In this document: positions 43,838 to 52,776 of the stretch, one piece after another | Numbering within the stretch: the first letter of the stretch is position 1 | Layout of the letters: each line of letters begins with the position of its first letter | Assembly (NCBI GenBank): GCA_964479665.1 | Contig: CAYZNN010000002.1 | Span: forward strand, 103,389 to 167,388 | Length of the DNA: 64,000 nucleotides | DNA from: UBA2287 sp964479665 | Lineage (GTDB): Bacteria > Bacteroidota > Bacteroidia > Bacteroidales > Tenuifilaceae | Direction of reading: 5' to 3' | The notes under the pieces: model-generated | Database searches by the model: none | What the model was told of the DNA's origin: nothing | What the model saw: the letters and a program-made list of their open reading frames with translations, nothing else | Made by a program: the position numbers and the translations under genes

Positions 43838-46645
43838 ATGAAAAAGTTATTAAAGTGGCTTGCTATTACCATTTTGGCGCTCGTTGTGCTTATTTTAGGT
43901 GCAGCCATTGTTATACCTATTGTGTTTAAACCCCAGCTGCTCGAACTGGCTAAGAAAGAAATTAATGCCAGTGTTAAAGCAAAGGTCGCTTTTTCCGACT
44001 TCAGCGTTTCAATTCTTAAGGGGTTCCCCGATGTTTACATTGGTCTGAAAAACCTTAGCATTGTAGGAGTTGACGAGTTTGAGGGCGATACGCTGGTAGC
44101 CTTCCGCGGGTTTAGCGTGAGGGTGGACATTAAAACCGTTTTTGCCATGGAAAACATTGTGGTCAAATCGGTATTGCTCGACAGCCCAGTAATGATGGCT
44201 AAAATAAATGCCGAAGGTAAGTTAAACTGGGATATTGCTATTGCTTCGGTGAAACCTACACCCGAAGAACCTTCAGAGGAATTTGCTGGGGAGCCCTCGA
44301 CCATTAAAGCGGCTCTGAAAAAGTTCGAGATTAAAAATGCGCACATCAGCTATGTTGATGAGCAATCGAATATGAAGGCCATTATTTCGAACCTTAACTT
44401 TGCCCTTTCGGGCAATATGGGGCTCGACCAAACCGAACTGACCCTGAACACGACCATTGAAAAATTCAATTTTTACATGGATGGTATCCGCTTCATGCGC
44501 GATGCCGCTTTGGGTTTCGATGCTCAAATAGCTGCCAATCTCACCAATAGTGTTTACTCCTTTAAGCAAAACGTGTTCTCGCTCAACGAGCTACAATTGA
44601 AATTCGATGGAGAGGTGCGTATGCCAACCGACGATATTGAGGTGAACCTAACTTATGCCACCAACCGTGCCGATTTTAAAACGTTGCTGTCGTTGGTTCC
44701 CGCCATTTATATGAACGATTTTGCTGGGCTCAAAACCTCGGGGCAACTGCAACTCGATGGCTGGGTGAAAGGGGCCGTTACTGAAACAACCCTACCCAAC
44801 GTAGCCCTGAACCTAGTGGTAGAGAATGCTCGCTTTCAGTACCCCGATTTGCCCAAATCGGTTGATAATGTTGGCATTATCACTAAGGTTTTTTATGATG
44901 GTGCAAACGATGATAAAACCACTGTGGATGTTTCGCGCTTTCACCTTGAACTGGGCGGAAACCCATTCGATGCCACGTTGGCCATTCGCACACCCATGAC
45001 CGACATGCAATTCGAAGGCACCATCAAGGGTACCATCGATTTTAATGCCTTAGCCGATGTAATACCGCTCGAAGAGACCCCCATTAAGGGGGTACTTGTG
45101 AGCAACCTAGAGTTCGGTGGGCTCATGTCGTACGTTGAAGAGGAACAGTACGACAAGCTTAAGGCCGATGGCCTTTTAAAGCTTACCGGTTTTGAGTACT
45201 CTGGGGCCGATTTCCCACAGGGGGTGAAAATTATTGAAACCACTCTTAATTTTACTCCTCGCTTCGTACAATTGGCCAATTTCGATGCTCAAATTGGCAA
45301 GAGCGATATACGTATGGACGGAAGGCTAGAGAACTTTATCCCCTTTGCCCTAAAAGACGATACTCTGAAAGGAAAACTCAATTTGTACTCGAAAATCGTT
45401 GACCTGAACGAATTTATGGCCAACGACGCAACTCCCGAGCCTGAAACACCTCAGGATACAGTCCCCTTGAGCGTAATAGAAGTTCCCAAAAGCATCGACT
45501 TTGTAATGGCTTCGCAGTTGAACAAGATTCACTTCGACAAGCTGGAAATTGACAACCTGAAGGGCGAAGTTATTGTGCGTAATGGTGCCGTAAAAATGAA
45601 CAATGTGAATATGAGTATGCTTCAGGGAACCTTGGCTTTAACCGGAGAATACAATACCCAAAACCCTAAAGCACCAGCCATCGATTTTAGTATGGATATC
45701 CGCAACTTCGATATTCCATCGGCTGTTAGAGCATTCAGCTCGCTTGAAAAGTTGGCACCCCAAGTGAAAAACCTTACCGGAAATATTTCTACCAAAATGA
45801 CTCTGAATGCTCTGCTCGACACCGCCATGAGCCCCATTCTGAAGACCGTTAACGCCAAAGGGCGTTTTAATTCGCAAAACATTGCCATTGTAAACTCCAA
45901 AGTGTTCGGTAAAGCTGCCGATCTGCTCAAAAACGACGATTTCCGGAACCCCCGATTGAAAAACCTCGATGCCGGATTCACTGTGAAAGACGGAGTGGTT
46001 ACCATTGAACCCTTCGATACCGAAGTGGCCGATATGAAAATGAATTTCGGGGGCACCATGAACCTCGAGCAGTCCATCGATTTTCGCATAAAACTCGATG
46101 TGCCAAAATCGAAACTCGGGCCTGCCTCCGATGCTTTAAGCGCCGTTTCAGCTGCTGCGGCGACCAAAGGGCTGAATTTTGCAACCAGCGACCGGATTAA
46201 AGTAAACCTAAAAGTGGACGGAACCGCCACTGATCCAAAGGTTGGACTCGATGGTGGCGAAGCAATACAGGGGGTTAAAGATCAGGTTATGGAGGTAGTA
46301 ACTCAACAGGTCGACAAGGCGAAGGGGGAGACCCGAAAGAAAGCCCGCGAAGAGGCCGACAAGTTGATTGCCGATGCCGAAAAACAGGCCGAAACGATAC
46401 GTAAGGAAGCCGAAGCCCTTGCAGCCAAAATGAGGGCCGAAGCCGATGCCAAAGCCAAAAAGGTTGAGGATGAAGCCAAGGGTAAGAACCCCTTAGTTCA
46501 GCAAGCCGCTAAGAAATCGGCCGAGCAAATTCGTAAAGAGGGCGATGAAACTGCAAAAAAGGTAATTCGCGAAGCCGATGCCAAAGCCCAGTCGCTAATA
46601 GATAAGGCGAAAGAAGAGGCAGATAAAATAACCCGCGAAAGCTAA
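43838..46645 (+). CDS. AsmA family envelope protein with charged coiled-coil tail
   Basis: A 935-residue protein anchored by one N-terminal helix (WLAITILALVVLILGAAIVI). The AsmA-type start is VKAKVAFSDFSVSILKGFPD and FRGFSVRVDIKTVFAMENIV. A long beta-strand-rich body follows, then the second AsmA part DFRNPRLKNLDAGFTVKDGV with FGGTMNLEQSIDFRIKLDVP. The last 110 residues (about 825-935) are a Lys/Glu/Ala-rich coiled coil (EEADKLIADAEKQAETIRKE). AsmA-like proteins are thought to move phospholipids between membranes. The ATG at 43838 is chosen over one at 43808 because the promoter overlaps the latter. Confidence 0.9.
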   Translation: MKKLLKWLAITILALVVLILGAAIVIPIVFKPQLLELAKKEINASVKAKVAFSDFSVSILKGFPDVYIGLKNLSIVGVDEFEGDTLVAFRGFSVRVDIKTVFAMENIVVKSVLLDSPVMMAKINAEGKLNWDIAIASVKPTPEEPSEEFAGEPSTIKAALKKFEIKNAHISYVDEQSNMKAIISNLNFALSGNMGLDQTELTLNTTIEKFNFYMDGIRFMRDAALGFDAQIAANLTNSVYSFKQNVFSLNELQLKFDGEVRMPTDDIEVNLTYATNRADFKTLLSLVPAIYMNDFAGLKTSGQLQLDGWVKGAVTETTLPNVALNLVVENARFQYPDLPKSVDNVGIITKVFYDGANDDKTTVDVSRFHLELGGNPFDATLAIRTPMTDMQFEGTIKGTIDFNALADVIPLEETPIKGVLVSNLEFGGLMSYVEEEQYDKLKADGLLKLTGFEYSGADFPQGVKIIETTLNFTPRFVQLANFDAQIGKSDIRMDGRLENFIPFALKDDTLKGKLNLYSKIVDLNEFMANDATPEPETPQDTVPLSVIEVPKSIDFVMASQLNKIHFDKLEIDNLKGEVIVRNGAVKMNNVNMSMLQGTLALTGEYNTQNPKAPAIDFSMDIRNFDIPSAVRAFSSLEKLAPQVKNLTGNISTKMTLNALLDTAMSPILKTVNAKGRFNSQNIAIVNSKVFGKAADLLKNDDFRNPRLKNLDAGFTVKDGVVTIEPFDTEVADMKMNFGGTMNLEQSIDFRIKLDVPKSKLGPASDALSAVSAAAATKGLNFATSDRIKVNLKVDGTATDPKVGLDGGEAIQGVKDQVMEVVTQQVDKAKGETRKKAREEADKLIADAEKQAETIRKEAEALAAKMRAEADAKAKKVEDEAKGKNPLVQQAAKKSAEQIRKEGDETAKKVIREADAKAQSLIDKAKEEADKITRES

Positions 46646-46665
46646 TAGCGCTAGTTTAAGTTTTT

Positions 46666-46782
46666 AAAAAACTGCCCCATAAGCAGCTCCTAGTAAATCT
46701 GGGTTGCATAACGCACTTCTTATTAATTTTCGATATTGAAGCGCGGCCAAACAGATGAAAGGGCTTTATGGGGCCGTTTTTT
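46666..46782. repeat. 19-bp near-perfect inverted repeat enclosing 78 nt
   Basis: AAAAAACTGCCCCATAAGC (46666-46684) is complementary to GCTTTATGGGGCCGTTTTTT (46763-46782) with two small mismatches. The outer A and T runs make it terminator-like in both directions, but the 78-nt interior, which includes AGCGCGGCC and GGGTTGCATAACGC, is far longer than a usual loop. It may be a long-armed terminator, a small RNA or a MITE remnant. Confidence 0.65.
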
Positions 46783-46810
46783 GTTGAAAACACACTCATT
46801 CAACTTTTTT
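46783..46810 (+). terminator. Short hairpin terminator after AsmA gene
   Basis: GTTGAA (46783-46788) and TTCAAC (46799-46804) pair across a ten-base loop, followed by six T. Lies directly after the larger inverted repeat. Confidence 0.6.
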
Positions 46811-46896
46811 GTATACTTTCTGGCGTTTTCAACCAGGTCTGTAATTCGTCATGTAGTAAACAATTAATCTGCATCAGGCCAAATCGGTTTGTTACA

Positions 46897-46927
46897 TTGC
46901 GTATTAAATAACTGTAATGTATCTTTG
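46897..46927 (+). promoter_or_regulatory. Promoter of ileS
   Basis: TTG at 46897-46899 and TATCTTTG at 46920-46927 are 20 bp apart, a good fit to the Bacteroidota -33/-7 pattern. Leader about 30 nt to the ATG at 46965. Confidence 0.65.
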
Positions 46928-46964
46928 TGCGATTTTTTAGGAAAATTCAATTTTTTGCATTTAA

Positions 46965-49900
46965 ATGAAAAGCAAGTTTAAAGAATACAAGGGGTTAGAC
47001 CTTTCGCAGGTTAACAAGGATGTGCTAAAGGCATGGGAGGCCAATAGTACTTTCAAAAAAAGTATTGAGGTTCGGAAAAATAGCCCTGCCTACGTGTTTT
47101 ACGAAGGGCCCCCCTCGGCCAACGGTATTCCAGGAATTCACCATGTTATGGCTCGAACCATTAAGGATATTTTTTGCCGTTTCAAAACCCAACAGGGATA
47201 TTTGGTTCACCGTAAAGCGGGTTGGGATACCCATGGTCTTCCGGTTGAATTGGGCGTTGAAAAAATGCTGGGCATAACCAAAGAAGATATTGGTAAAACC
47301 ATTTCGGTTGAGGAATACAACAACCAATGCCGCAAGGAGGTAATGAAATACACCGACCTATGGGAAGACCTTACCCACAAAATGGGTTACTGGGTCGATA
47401 TGGATAATCCATACATAACATACGATAATCGGTACATTGAAACCCTTTGGTGGCTTCTAAAGCAACTTTACAACAAGGGTTTGCTATACAAAGGTAAAAC
47501 CATCCAGCCATTTTCGCCCGCAGCAGGAACCGGTTTAAGCACTCATGAACTCAACCAGCCCGGATGCTACCGCGATGTTAAGGACACCACGGTGGTTGCC
47601 CAATTCAAGGTAACTCGTAACGCTAAATCGGAATTTCTTTTTACCGACATTAACAACGATTTATACATACTTGCATGGACAACCACGCCATGGACCCTTC
47701 CCTCGAACACGGCATTGGCCATGGGCCCAAAAATAAGCTACGTTAAGGTTCATACAATAAATCCCTACAGCGGCGAAGAGATAACGCTCATTCTGGCGAA
47801 AGACCTATTGGGAGCCTATTTCAACCCCGAAAATGCCGAAATACCTTTTGGTGACTACAAAATTGGCGATAAAAAATTACCGTACCGCATTGTTGCAGAG
47901 TACCCAGGTGCAAAACTTGTTGGTGTTAGCTACGAGCAACTTTTTCCTTGGGTAAAGCCCGAAGGCGATGCCTTTAGGGTGATTGCAGGCGACTATGTAA
48001 CAACCGAAGACGGAACTGGTATTGTTCATATTGCCCCAACTTTTGGTGCCGACGACGACCGTGTTGCCAAAGCAGCTGGCATTGCACCTCTCATTCTGCG
48101 CGACAGGCAGGGCAATGCGGTACCTATGGTGGACCGTACCGGAAAGTTTTACAAAATGGCCGACCTTTCCGATGCATTCGTAAGCAACAACATTAATACG
48201 GAACTCTACTCCGAATTTGCTGGTCGCTTCGTTAAGAACGAGTACGATCCTAGTGCAACACCCGAAACTGCAACCCTTGATGTCGATCTCTGTGTTTGGC
48301 TAAAAAAAACCAACCGGGCATTCCGCATCGAAAAGCATACGCACAGCTACCCGCATTGCTGGCGCACCGATAAACCTGTGCTTTACTACCCTCTCGATAG
48401 CTGGTTTATAAAGGTTACGGCTCTTAAGGATAGAATGATGGAGCTGAACAATACCATAAACTGGAAACCTGCCAGTACCGGAACGGGGCGATTTGGCAAA
48501 TGGCTCGAAAACCTGTTAGACTGGAACCTATCGCGTTCGCGATATTGGGGAACACCCCTACCCATTTGGGTTACCGAGAACAGAAGCGAAATGCTTTGCA
48601 TTGGCTCGCTAGAGGAGTTGAAAACAGAATGCGAGAAGGCTGTTAAAGCTGGTTTTATGGCAAAAAATCCTTTGGAACAATTTGTCCCCAATAATTTCTC
48701 TGCCGAAAACTATAGCCATGTCGACCTCCATCGTCCTTACGTTGACGATGTGGTGCTTGTATCCCCCTCGGGTAAAAAAATGTACCGCGAAACTGACCTG
48801 ATTGATGTTTGGTTCGATTCGGGGGCTATGCCATATGCCCAAATTCATTATCCGTTCGAAAACAAGGCCAACTTCAGCGAAGAATTTCCCGCCGATTTCA
48901 TTGCCGAGGGGGTTGACCAAACCCGCGGATGGTTTTACACGCTGCATGCCCTTTCTACGCTGCTATTCGATTCAGTGGCGTTTAAAAATATTATTTCAAA
49001 TGGATTAGTGCTCGACAAGAATGGAAACAAAATGAGCAAACGACTGGGAAATGCAGTAGATCCTTTTGAAACCATTGAAAATCATGGGTCGGACCCATTA
49101 CGTTGGTACATGATAACCAACGCACAACCCTGGGATAACTTGAAGTTTGACATGGAAGGAGTTGACGAGGTAAAACGTAAATTTTTTGGCACGCTTTACA
49201 ACACCTACTCTTTCTTTGCGCTATACGCCAACGTTGATGTGTTTACATACAGCGAAGAAGAGGTTCCTGTTAGCACTCGCCCCGAAATTGACAGGTGGAT
49301 CATTTCGCTTTTAAACTCGCTCGTTCTAGAGGTTACCGATGCATACACCAATTACGAACCCACAAGGGCAGGCAGGGCAATTCAGGAGTTTGTAACCGAA
49401 AACCTTAGCAACTGGTACGTACGCCTAAACCGCAAGCGGTTCTGGGGAGGTTGCTATAATACCGACAAAATTGCGGCATACCAAACACTTTACACCTGCC
49501 TGGAAACTGTAGCAATGCTTGCAGCTCCTATTGCACCCTTCTTTGCCGACAGGCTCTTTACCGACCTGAATAGTGTAAGTAAACGATTTGCTGAAGACAG
49601 CATTCACCTTACCCTTTTCCCAAAAGCCAATACAAGTTTAATCGACAGGGATTTGGAAGAGAAGATGGATATTGCTCAGAAACTCTCTTCTATGGTGCTG
49701 GGCCTGCGCCGCAAGGTAAATATCAAGGTTCGGCAGCCCTTATACAAAATCATGGTGCCCATTCTCGATTCTAATTTCAAGCGCCAACTTCATGCCGTTG
49801 AGAATCTTATTCTTTCAGAGGTAAACGTTAAGGAGATGCAGTACCTCGACGATTCGGCAGGGGTTTTGGTGAAAAAAATTAAGCCCAATTTTAAAACGCT

Positions 49901-50405
49901 GGGACCCCGCTTTGGCAAAGCCATGAAGGAGGTTTCGAGTGCCATTGGATTGCTTTCGCAGCAACAAATTGGGGAACTCGAGCGCTCTGGAAACCTTTCG
50001 ATAAGCATTAATGGAAGCAACCAACAAATAGGTATTGACGATGTTGAAATACTCTCGGAAGACATACCCGGTTGGCTTGTGGCCAATGAAGGTAGGCTTA
50101 CAGTTGCTCTTGATATTACCGTAAGCGATGAACTTAAAATGGAGGGCATTGCCCGTGAACTAATAAATCGTATTCAGAACCTGCGTAAGGAGGCTGGTTT
50201 CGACGTAACCGATAAGGTTATAGTTAGCATTCTAAAGCATGATCAGCTCACCCAGGCCATAGAAACACACAAGGAGTATATAGCCAGCCAAACCTTGGCA
50301 CGCGAAATATGCCTCGTAGATTCTTTAACCTGTGGAACTGCCTCGAATATTGAGCTTGATACTGACTTGGTGACCACAATTAAAGTGGTAAAGATTAACA
50401 GCTAG
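46965..50405 (+). CDS. ileS: Isoleucyl-tRNA synthetase
   Basis: Charges tRNA-Ile and edits valine. The 1146-residue protein has the class I signature in its Bacteroidota form, PPSANGIPGIHHVMARTIKD, followed by HRKAGWDTHGLPVE. The editing domain shows TTTPWTLPSNTALA and VTTEDGTGIVHIAPTFGADD. The C-terminal catalytic half has FDSGAMPYAQ and FIAEGVDQTRGWFYTLHALS, then KMSKR at 689-693 in NKMSKRLGNAVDP. An anticodon-binding domain and a C-terminal extension complete it. No zinc-ribbon C-terminus is seen, typical of the eukaryote-like subtype. Start at the ATG 30-45 nt after the promoter. Confidence 0.97.
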   Translation: MKSKFKEYKGLDLSQVNKDVLKAWEANSTFKKSIEVRKNSPAYVFYEGPPSANGIPGIHHVMARTIKDIFCRFKTQQGYLVHRKAGWDTHGLPVELGVEKMLGITKEDIGKTISVEEYNNQCRKEVMKYTDLWEDLTHKMGYWVDMDNPYITYDNRYIETLWWLLKQLYNKGLLYKGKTIQPFSPAAGTGLSTHELNQPGCYRDVKDTTVVAQFKVTRNAKSEFLFTDINNDLYILAWTTTPWTLPSNTALAMGPKISYVKVHTINPYSGEEITLILAKDLLGAYFNPENAEIPFGDYKIGDKKLPYRIVAEYPGAKLVGVSYEQLFPWVKPEGDAFRVIAGDYVTTEDGTGIVHIAPTFGADDDRVAKAAGIAPLILRDRQGNAVPMVDRTGKFYKMADLSDAFVSNNINTELYSEFAGRFVKNEYDPSATPETATLDVDLCVWLKKTNRAFRIEKHTHSYPHCWRTDKPVLYYPLDSWFIKVTALKDRMMELNNTINWKPASTGTGRFGKWLENLLDWNLSRSRYWGTPLPIWVTENRSEMLCIGSLEELKTECEKAVKAGFMAKNPLEQFVPNNFSAENYSHVDLHRPYVDDVVLVSPSGKKMYRETDLIDVWFDSGAMPYAQIHYPFENKANFSEEFPADFIAEGVDQTRGWFYTLHALSTLLFDSVAFKNIISNGLVLDKNGNKMSKRLGNAVDPFETIENHGSDPLRWYMITNAQPWDNLKFDMEGVDEVKRKFFGTLYNTYSFFALYANVDVFTYSEEEVPVSTRPEIDRWIISLLNSLVLEVTDAYTNYEPTRAGRAIQEFVTENLSNWYVRLNRKRFWGGCYNTDKIAAYQTLYTCLETVAMLAAPIAPFFADRLFTDLNSVSKRFAEDSIHLTLFPKANTSLIDRDLEEKMDIAQKLSSMVLGLRRKVNIKVRQPLYKIMVPILDSNFKRQLHAVENLILSEVNVKEMQYLDDSAGVLVKKIKPNFKTLGPRFGKAMKEVSSAIGLLSQQQIGELERSGNLSISINGSNQQIGIDDVEILSEDIPGWLVANEGRLTVALDITVSDELKMEGIARELINRIQNLRKEAGFDVTDKVIVSILKHDQLTQAIETHKEYIASQTLAREICLVDSLTCGTASNIELDTDLVTTIKVVKINS

Positions 50406-50453
50406 ATTTGCTTTATTGGGTCTGTTTTCATACATTTAGCAAAATTTTTTGAT

Positions 50454-50831
50454 ATGGCAGAGAAGAATAGGTATTCGGATGAGGAGCTAGTGGAGTTCAA
50501 GGAACTAATACTGAAGAAGCTCGAAAAGGCACGCAAGGATTATGACATCCTTAAAAGTGCCATTACATTGAACGAAAGCAACGACACACAGGATACGTCG
50601 CCCACATTCAAGGTGCTAGAAGAGGGAGCAGCAACCCTCTCGAAAGAGGAAGCCGGCCAATTGGCCCAAAGGCAGCAAAAGTTTATACAGCACCTCGAGG
50701 CTGCTCTGGTTCGTGTTGAAAATAAAACCTACGGCCTTTGCCGCGAAACGGGTAAACTCATTTCAAAGGAACGCCTCAGGGCTGTTCCCCATGCAACGCT
50801 GAGCATTGAGGCAAAAAATAACAAGAAATAG
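50454..50831 (+). CDS. TraR/DksA family protein lacking zinc cysteines
   Basis: A 125-residue RNA-polymerase-binding type protein. A long N-terminal coiled coil (MAEKNRYSDEELVEFKELIL, then KKLEKARKDYDILKSAITLN) with acidic residues at the tip is followed by TYGLCRETGKLISKERLRAV and PHATLSIEAK, where canonical DksA has four zinc cysteines. Only one Cys remains, as in most Bacteroidota members, so it should fold without zinc. Located between ileS and lspA on the same strand. Confidence 0.88.
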   Translation: MAEKNRYSDEELVEFKELILKKLEKARKDYDILKSAITLNESNDTQDTSPTFKVLEEGAATLSKEEAGQLAQRQQKFIQHLEAALVRVENKTYGLCRETGKLISKERLRAVPHATLSIEAKNNKK

Positions 50832-50854
50832 TTGAGCCTGCTTGAAAAAAACCG

Positions 50855-50883
50855 TTGGGCTTGGAGCTAAATTCCAAGCCCAA
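50855..50883 (+). terminator. Hairpin after the DksA-like gene
   Basis: TTGGGCTTGG and CCAAGCCCAA form a perfect 10-bp stem around a nine-base loop. The T tract after it is weak (TAATTTA), so it may attenuate rather than fully stop transcription into lspA. Confidence 0.55.
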
Positions 50884-50937
50884 TAATTTAAAACATAACC
50901 AAATTTGTACACACCCACTTTTAAAATTACAACTTTC

Positions 50938-51588
50938 ATGTCTCCTCGAAATAGGGTGATTCTTCTGGTAGCCTCAATTCTTGTGGCCGACCAAATTTTG
51001 AAAATATGGATTAAAACCTCATTCCCGCTGGGTCACGACATTAATATTTTTGGTAACTGGTTCATCATTCATTTCATTGAGAACCCCGGAATGGCCTTCG
51101 GAATGAAGTTTTGGGGAGTTTGGGGAAAAATCATTCTGAGTGTTTTCAGAATTGTTGCCATTGTTGCCATAGCCATATACACCAATAGGCTAATAAAGAA
51201 AGGGTTTAGCACTGGGCTGGTTATGGGACTGGCCCTAATATTGGCTGGTGCCATAGGAAATATGATTGACAGCGCCTTTTACGGAATAATCTTCGACAAG
51301 GGAATGACATTCGATCCGCTGATTAACGATTGGGTTGGATACCCTGGCGTAGCCCAATTCAGTTCCAATGGTTACTCGGGGCTCCTTAAGGGATGTGTGG
51401 TCGATATGTTTTACTTTCCGGTAATTAATACCACATGGCCCAGCTGGGTCCCAATTGTTGGTGGAACACAGTTCATATTTTTCCGTCCCGTTTTCAACAT
51501 TGCCGATTCGGCAATTACGGTTGGAGTGTTCTATTTGCTTCTTTTTCAGCGCAAAGTTCTGTTCGATAAGCATACCGAAAAGCCATGA
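50938..51588 (+). CDS. lspA: Lipoprotein signal peptidase
   Basis: Cleaves signal peptides from lipidated prolipoproteins in the inner membrane. The 216-residue protein has four membrane helices, FIENPGMAFGM in the first loop, and the two catalytic aspartates in GNMIDSAFYG and VFNIADSAITVG. Between them is an extra loop with FDPLINDWVGYPGVAQFSSN and CVVDMFYFPV, common in Bacteroidota. The start is the ATG at 50938; the TTG at 50905 adds residues not seen in the family. ispD overlaps its end by four bases. Confidence 0.94.
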   Translation: MSPRNRVILLVASILVADQILKIWIKTSFPLGHDINIFGNWFIIHFIENPGMAFGMKFWGVWGKIILSVFRIVAIVAIAIYTNRLIKKGFSTGLVMGLALILAGAIGNMIDSAFYGIIFDKGMTFDPLINDWVGYPGVAQFSSNGYSGLLKGCVVDMFYFPVINTTWPSWVPIVGGTQFIFFRPVFNIADSAITVGVFYLLLFQRKVLFDKHTEKP

Positions 51589-52259
51589 ACCCACCTAGGT
51601 ATGCCATTATTGTTGCCGGGGGTTCGGGGGTTCGAATGGGAGCATCGCTACCAAAGCAATTCCTCCCCCTCAATGGGCTTCCCGTTCTTATGCACACCCT
51701 GAAGGCTTTCGAAAGGACCGACAACCGGATTGAACTGGTGCTCGTGCTGCCAACAAATCAGTTTTTAGCATGGGAAGAACTATGCCGCAAGCATTCATTC
51801 AACATTAAGCATTTGCTTGTTGAGGGTGGCGAAACCCGCTTCCATTCAGTATTTAACGGATTGAACGCGATTGGAAATACCGGTTTGGTTGCCATTCACG
51901 ATGGGGTACGGCCATTGGTTAACCCAGAACTAATTGACCGCTGCTTCGAAACAGCGGCCGAATTTGGCTCGGCTGTTCCTGCAGTAAAGCCAAACGAGAG
52001 CGTTAGAGCTGGGAACCTTACCAAAAACCATTCTGCTAACCGAGATAACGTTTGGCTTGTTCAAACCCCGCAAACCTTCAGAGTTGAAACCATAAAGGAG
52101 TGTTACAAAACGCCCTGGCAGAGTGCTTTTACGGACGATGCTTCGGTAGCGGAATGGAATGGTTTAAAAATTACAATGATTGAAGGCAGCCCCGAAAACA
52201 TTAAAATAACAAGGCCTGTCGACTTGATTTGGGCCGAAACTATTTTAAAAAGTCGATAA
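51585..52259 (+). CDS. ispD: 2-C-methyl-D-erythritol 4-phosphate cytidylyltransferase
   Basis: Third step of the MEP pathway: attaches CMP to methylerythritol phosphate. The 224-residue protein shows the nucleotide-binding YAIIVAGGSGVRMGASLPKQ with FLPLNGLPVLMHTL, then LVAIHDGVRPLVNPEL, the Lys of AVPAVKPNESVR and the metal site region TDDASVAEWNGLKITMIEGS. Its ATG overlaps the lspA stop (ATGA), so the two are translationally coupled. The 3' end overlaps the convergent xre-like gene by 20 bp. Confidence 0.95.
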   Translation: MNPPRYAIIVAGGSGVRMGASLPKQFLPLNGLPVLMHTLKAFERTDNRIELVLVLPTNQFLAWEELCRKHSFNIKHLLVEGGETRFHSVFNGLNAIGNTGLVAIHDGVRPLVNPELIDRCFETAAEFGSAVPAVKPNESVRAGNLTKNHSANRDNVWLVQTPQTFRVETIKECYKTPWQSAFTDDASVAEWNGLKITMIEGSPENIKITRPVDLIWAETILKSR

Positions 52260-52608
52260 TATCGTCAATTGCAGAAAGTGCCTTTTGCTGTAGCAGCACC
52301 TGCTCCAACTGGCTGTCCAACTCCGACAATTCTTTGGTTTTGGCCTCATTGCTTACACTTTCAGAAAAATTGGGTAATGAATTTATTTGATGCTGTTCAA
52401 TAAACATGTTCCCATCGCCTTCGATTAGCCAAATGGGATTTACGTTGAACTTGCGAATAAGGTGCTTTATTAGTGCCGAACTAATTCCGGCTTTCCCCCG
52501 CTCAACATCGGAGTACGACCCCTGCTTAATTTCAAGCACCTCGCTGAACTCGAGTTGGGTTTGATTCAATGTTTTTCGTACAAGTTTAAGACGTTCGTGC
52601 TCTTTCAT
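52240..52608 (-). CDS. Xre-type helix-turn-helix regulator
   Basis: A 122-residue protein with an N-terminal HTH_3 domain (RKTLNQTQLEFSEVLEIKQG, SYSDVERGKAGISSALIKHL, FNVNPIWLIEGDG). This is the lambda-repressor-like fold found in many stand-alone Bacteroidota regulators. The C-terminal half is a glutamate/glutamine-rich coiled coil that could dimerise. It is convergent with ispD. A TACCTTTA sequence on the minus strand at 52633-52640 is a possible -7. No toxin gene is beside it. Confidence 0.88.
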   Translation of the reverse strand: MKEHERLKLVRKTLNQTQLEFSEVLEIKQGSYSDVERGKAGISSALIKHLIRKFNVNPIWLIEGDGNMFIEQHQINSLPNFSESVSNEAKTKELSELDSQLEQVLLQQKALSAIDDIIDFLK

Positions 52609-52716
52609 TTTAAGGACAGAATAACAAGAACGTAAAGGTAACCTTTTTTATCAAACTTTTCTTGGGGCATACTTCCAAAAACAAATGTAAGGCTTACCGA
52701 ATAAAATGAATATTGG

Positions 52717-52748
52717 TTTGAGTCGCTTAACTTTTTGCGCTATATTTA
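52717..52748 (+). promoter_or_regulatory. Promoter of the PAS/GAF sensor gene
   Basis: TTTG at 52717-52720 and TATATTTA at 52741-52748 are separated by 20 bp; the -7 box differs from consensus only in the last base. The ATG is 29 bp further. Confidence 0.5.
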
Positions 52749-52776
52749 GGGCGCTTTTTAAATTTTTTAAGCCGAA

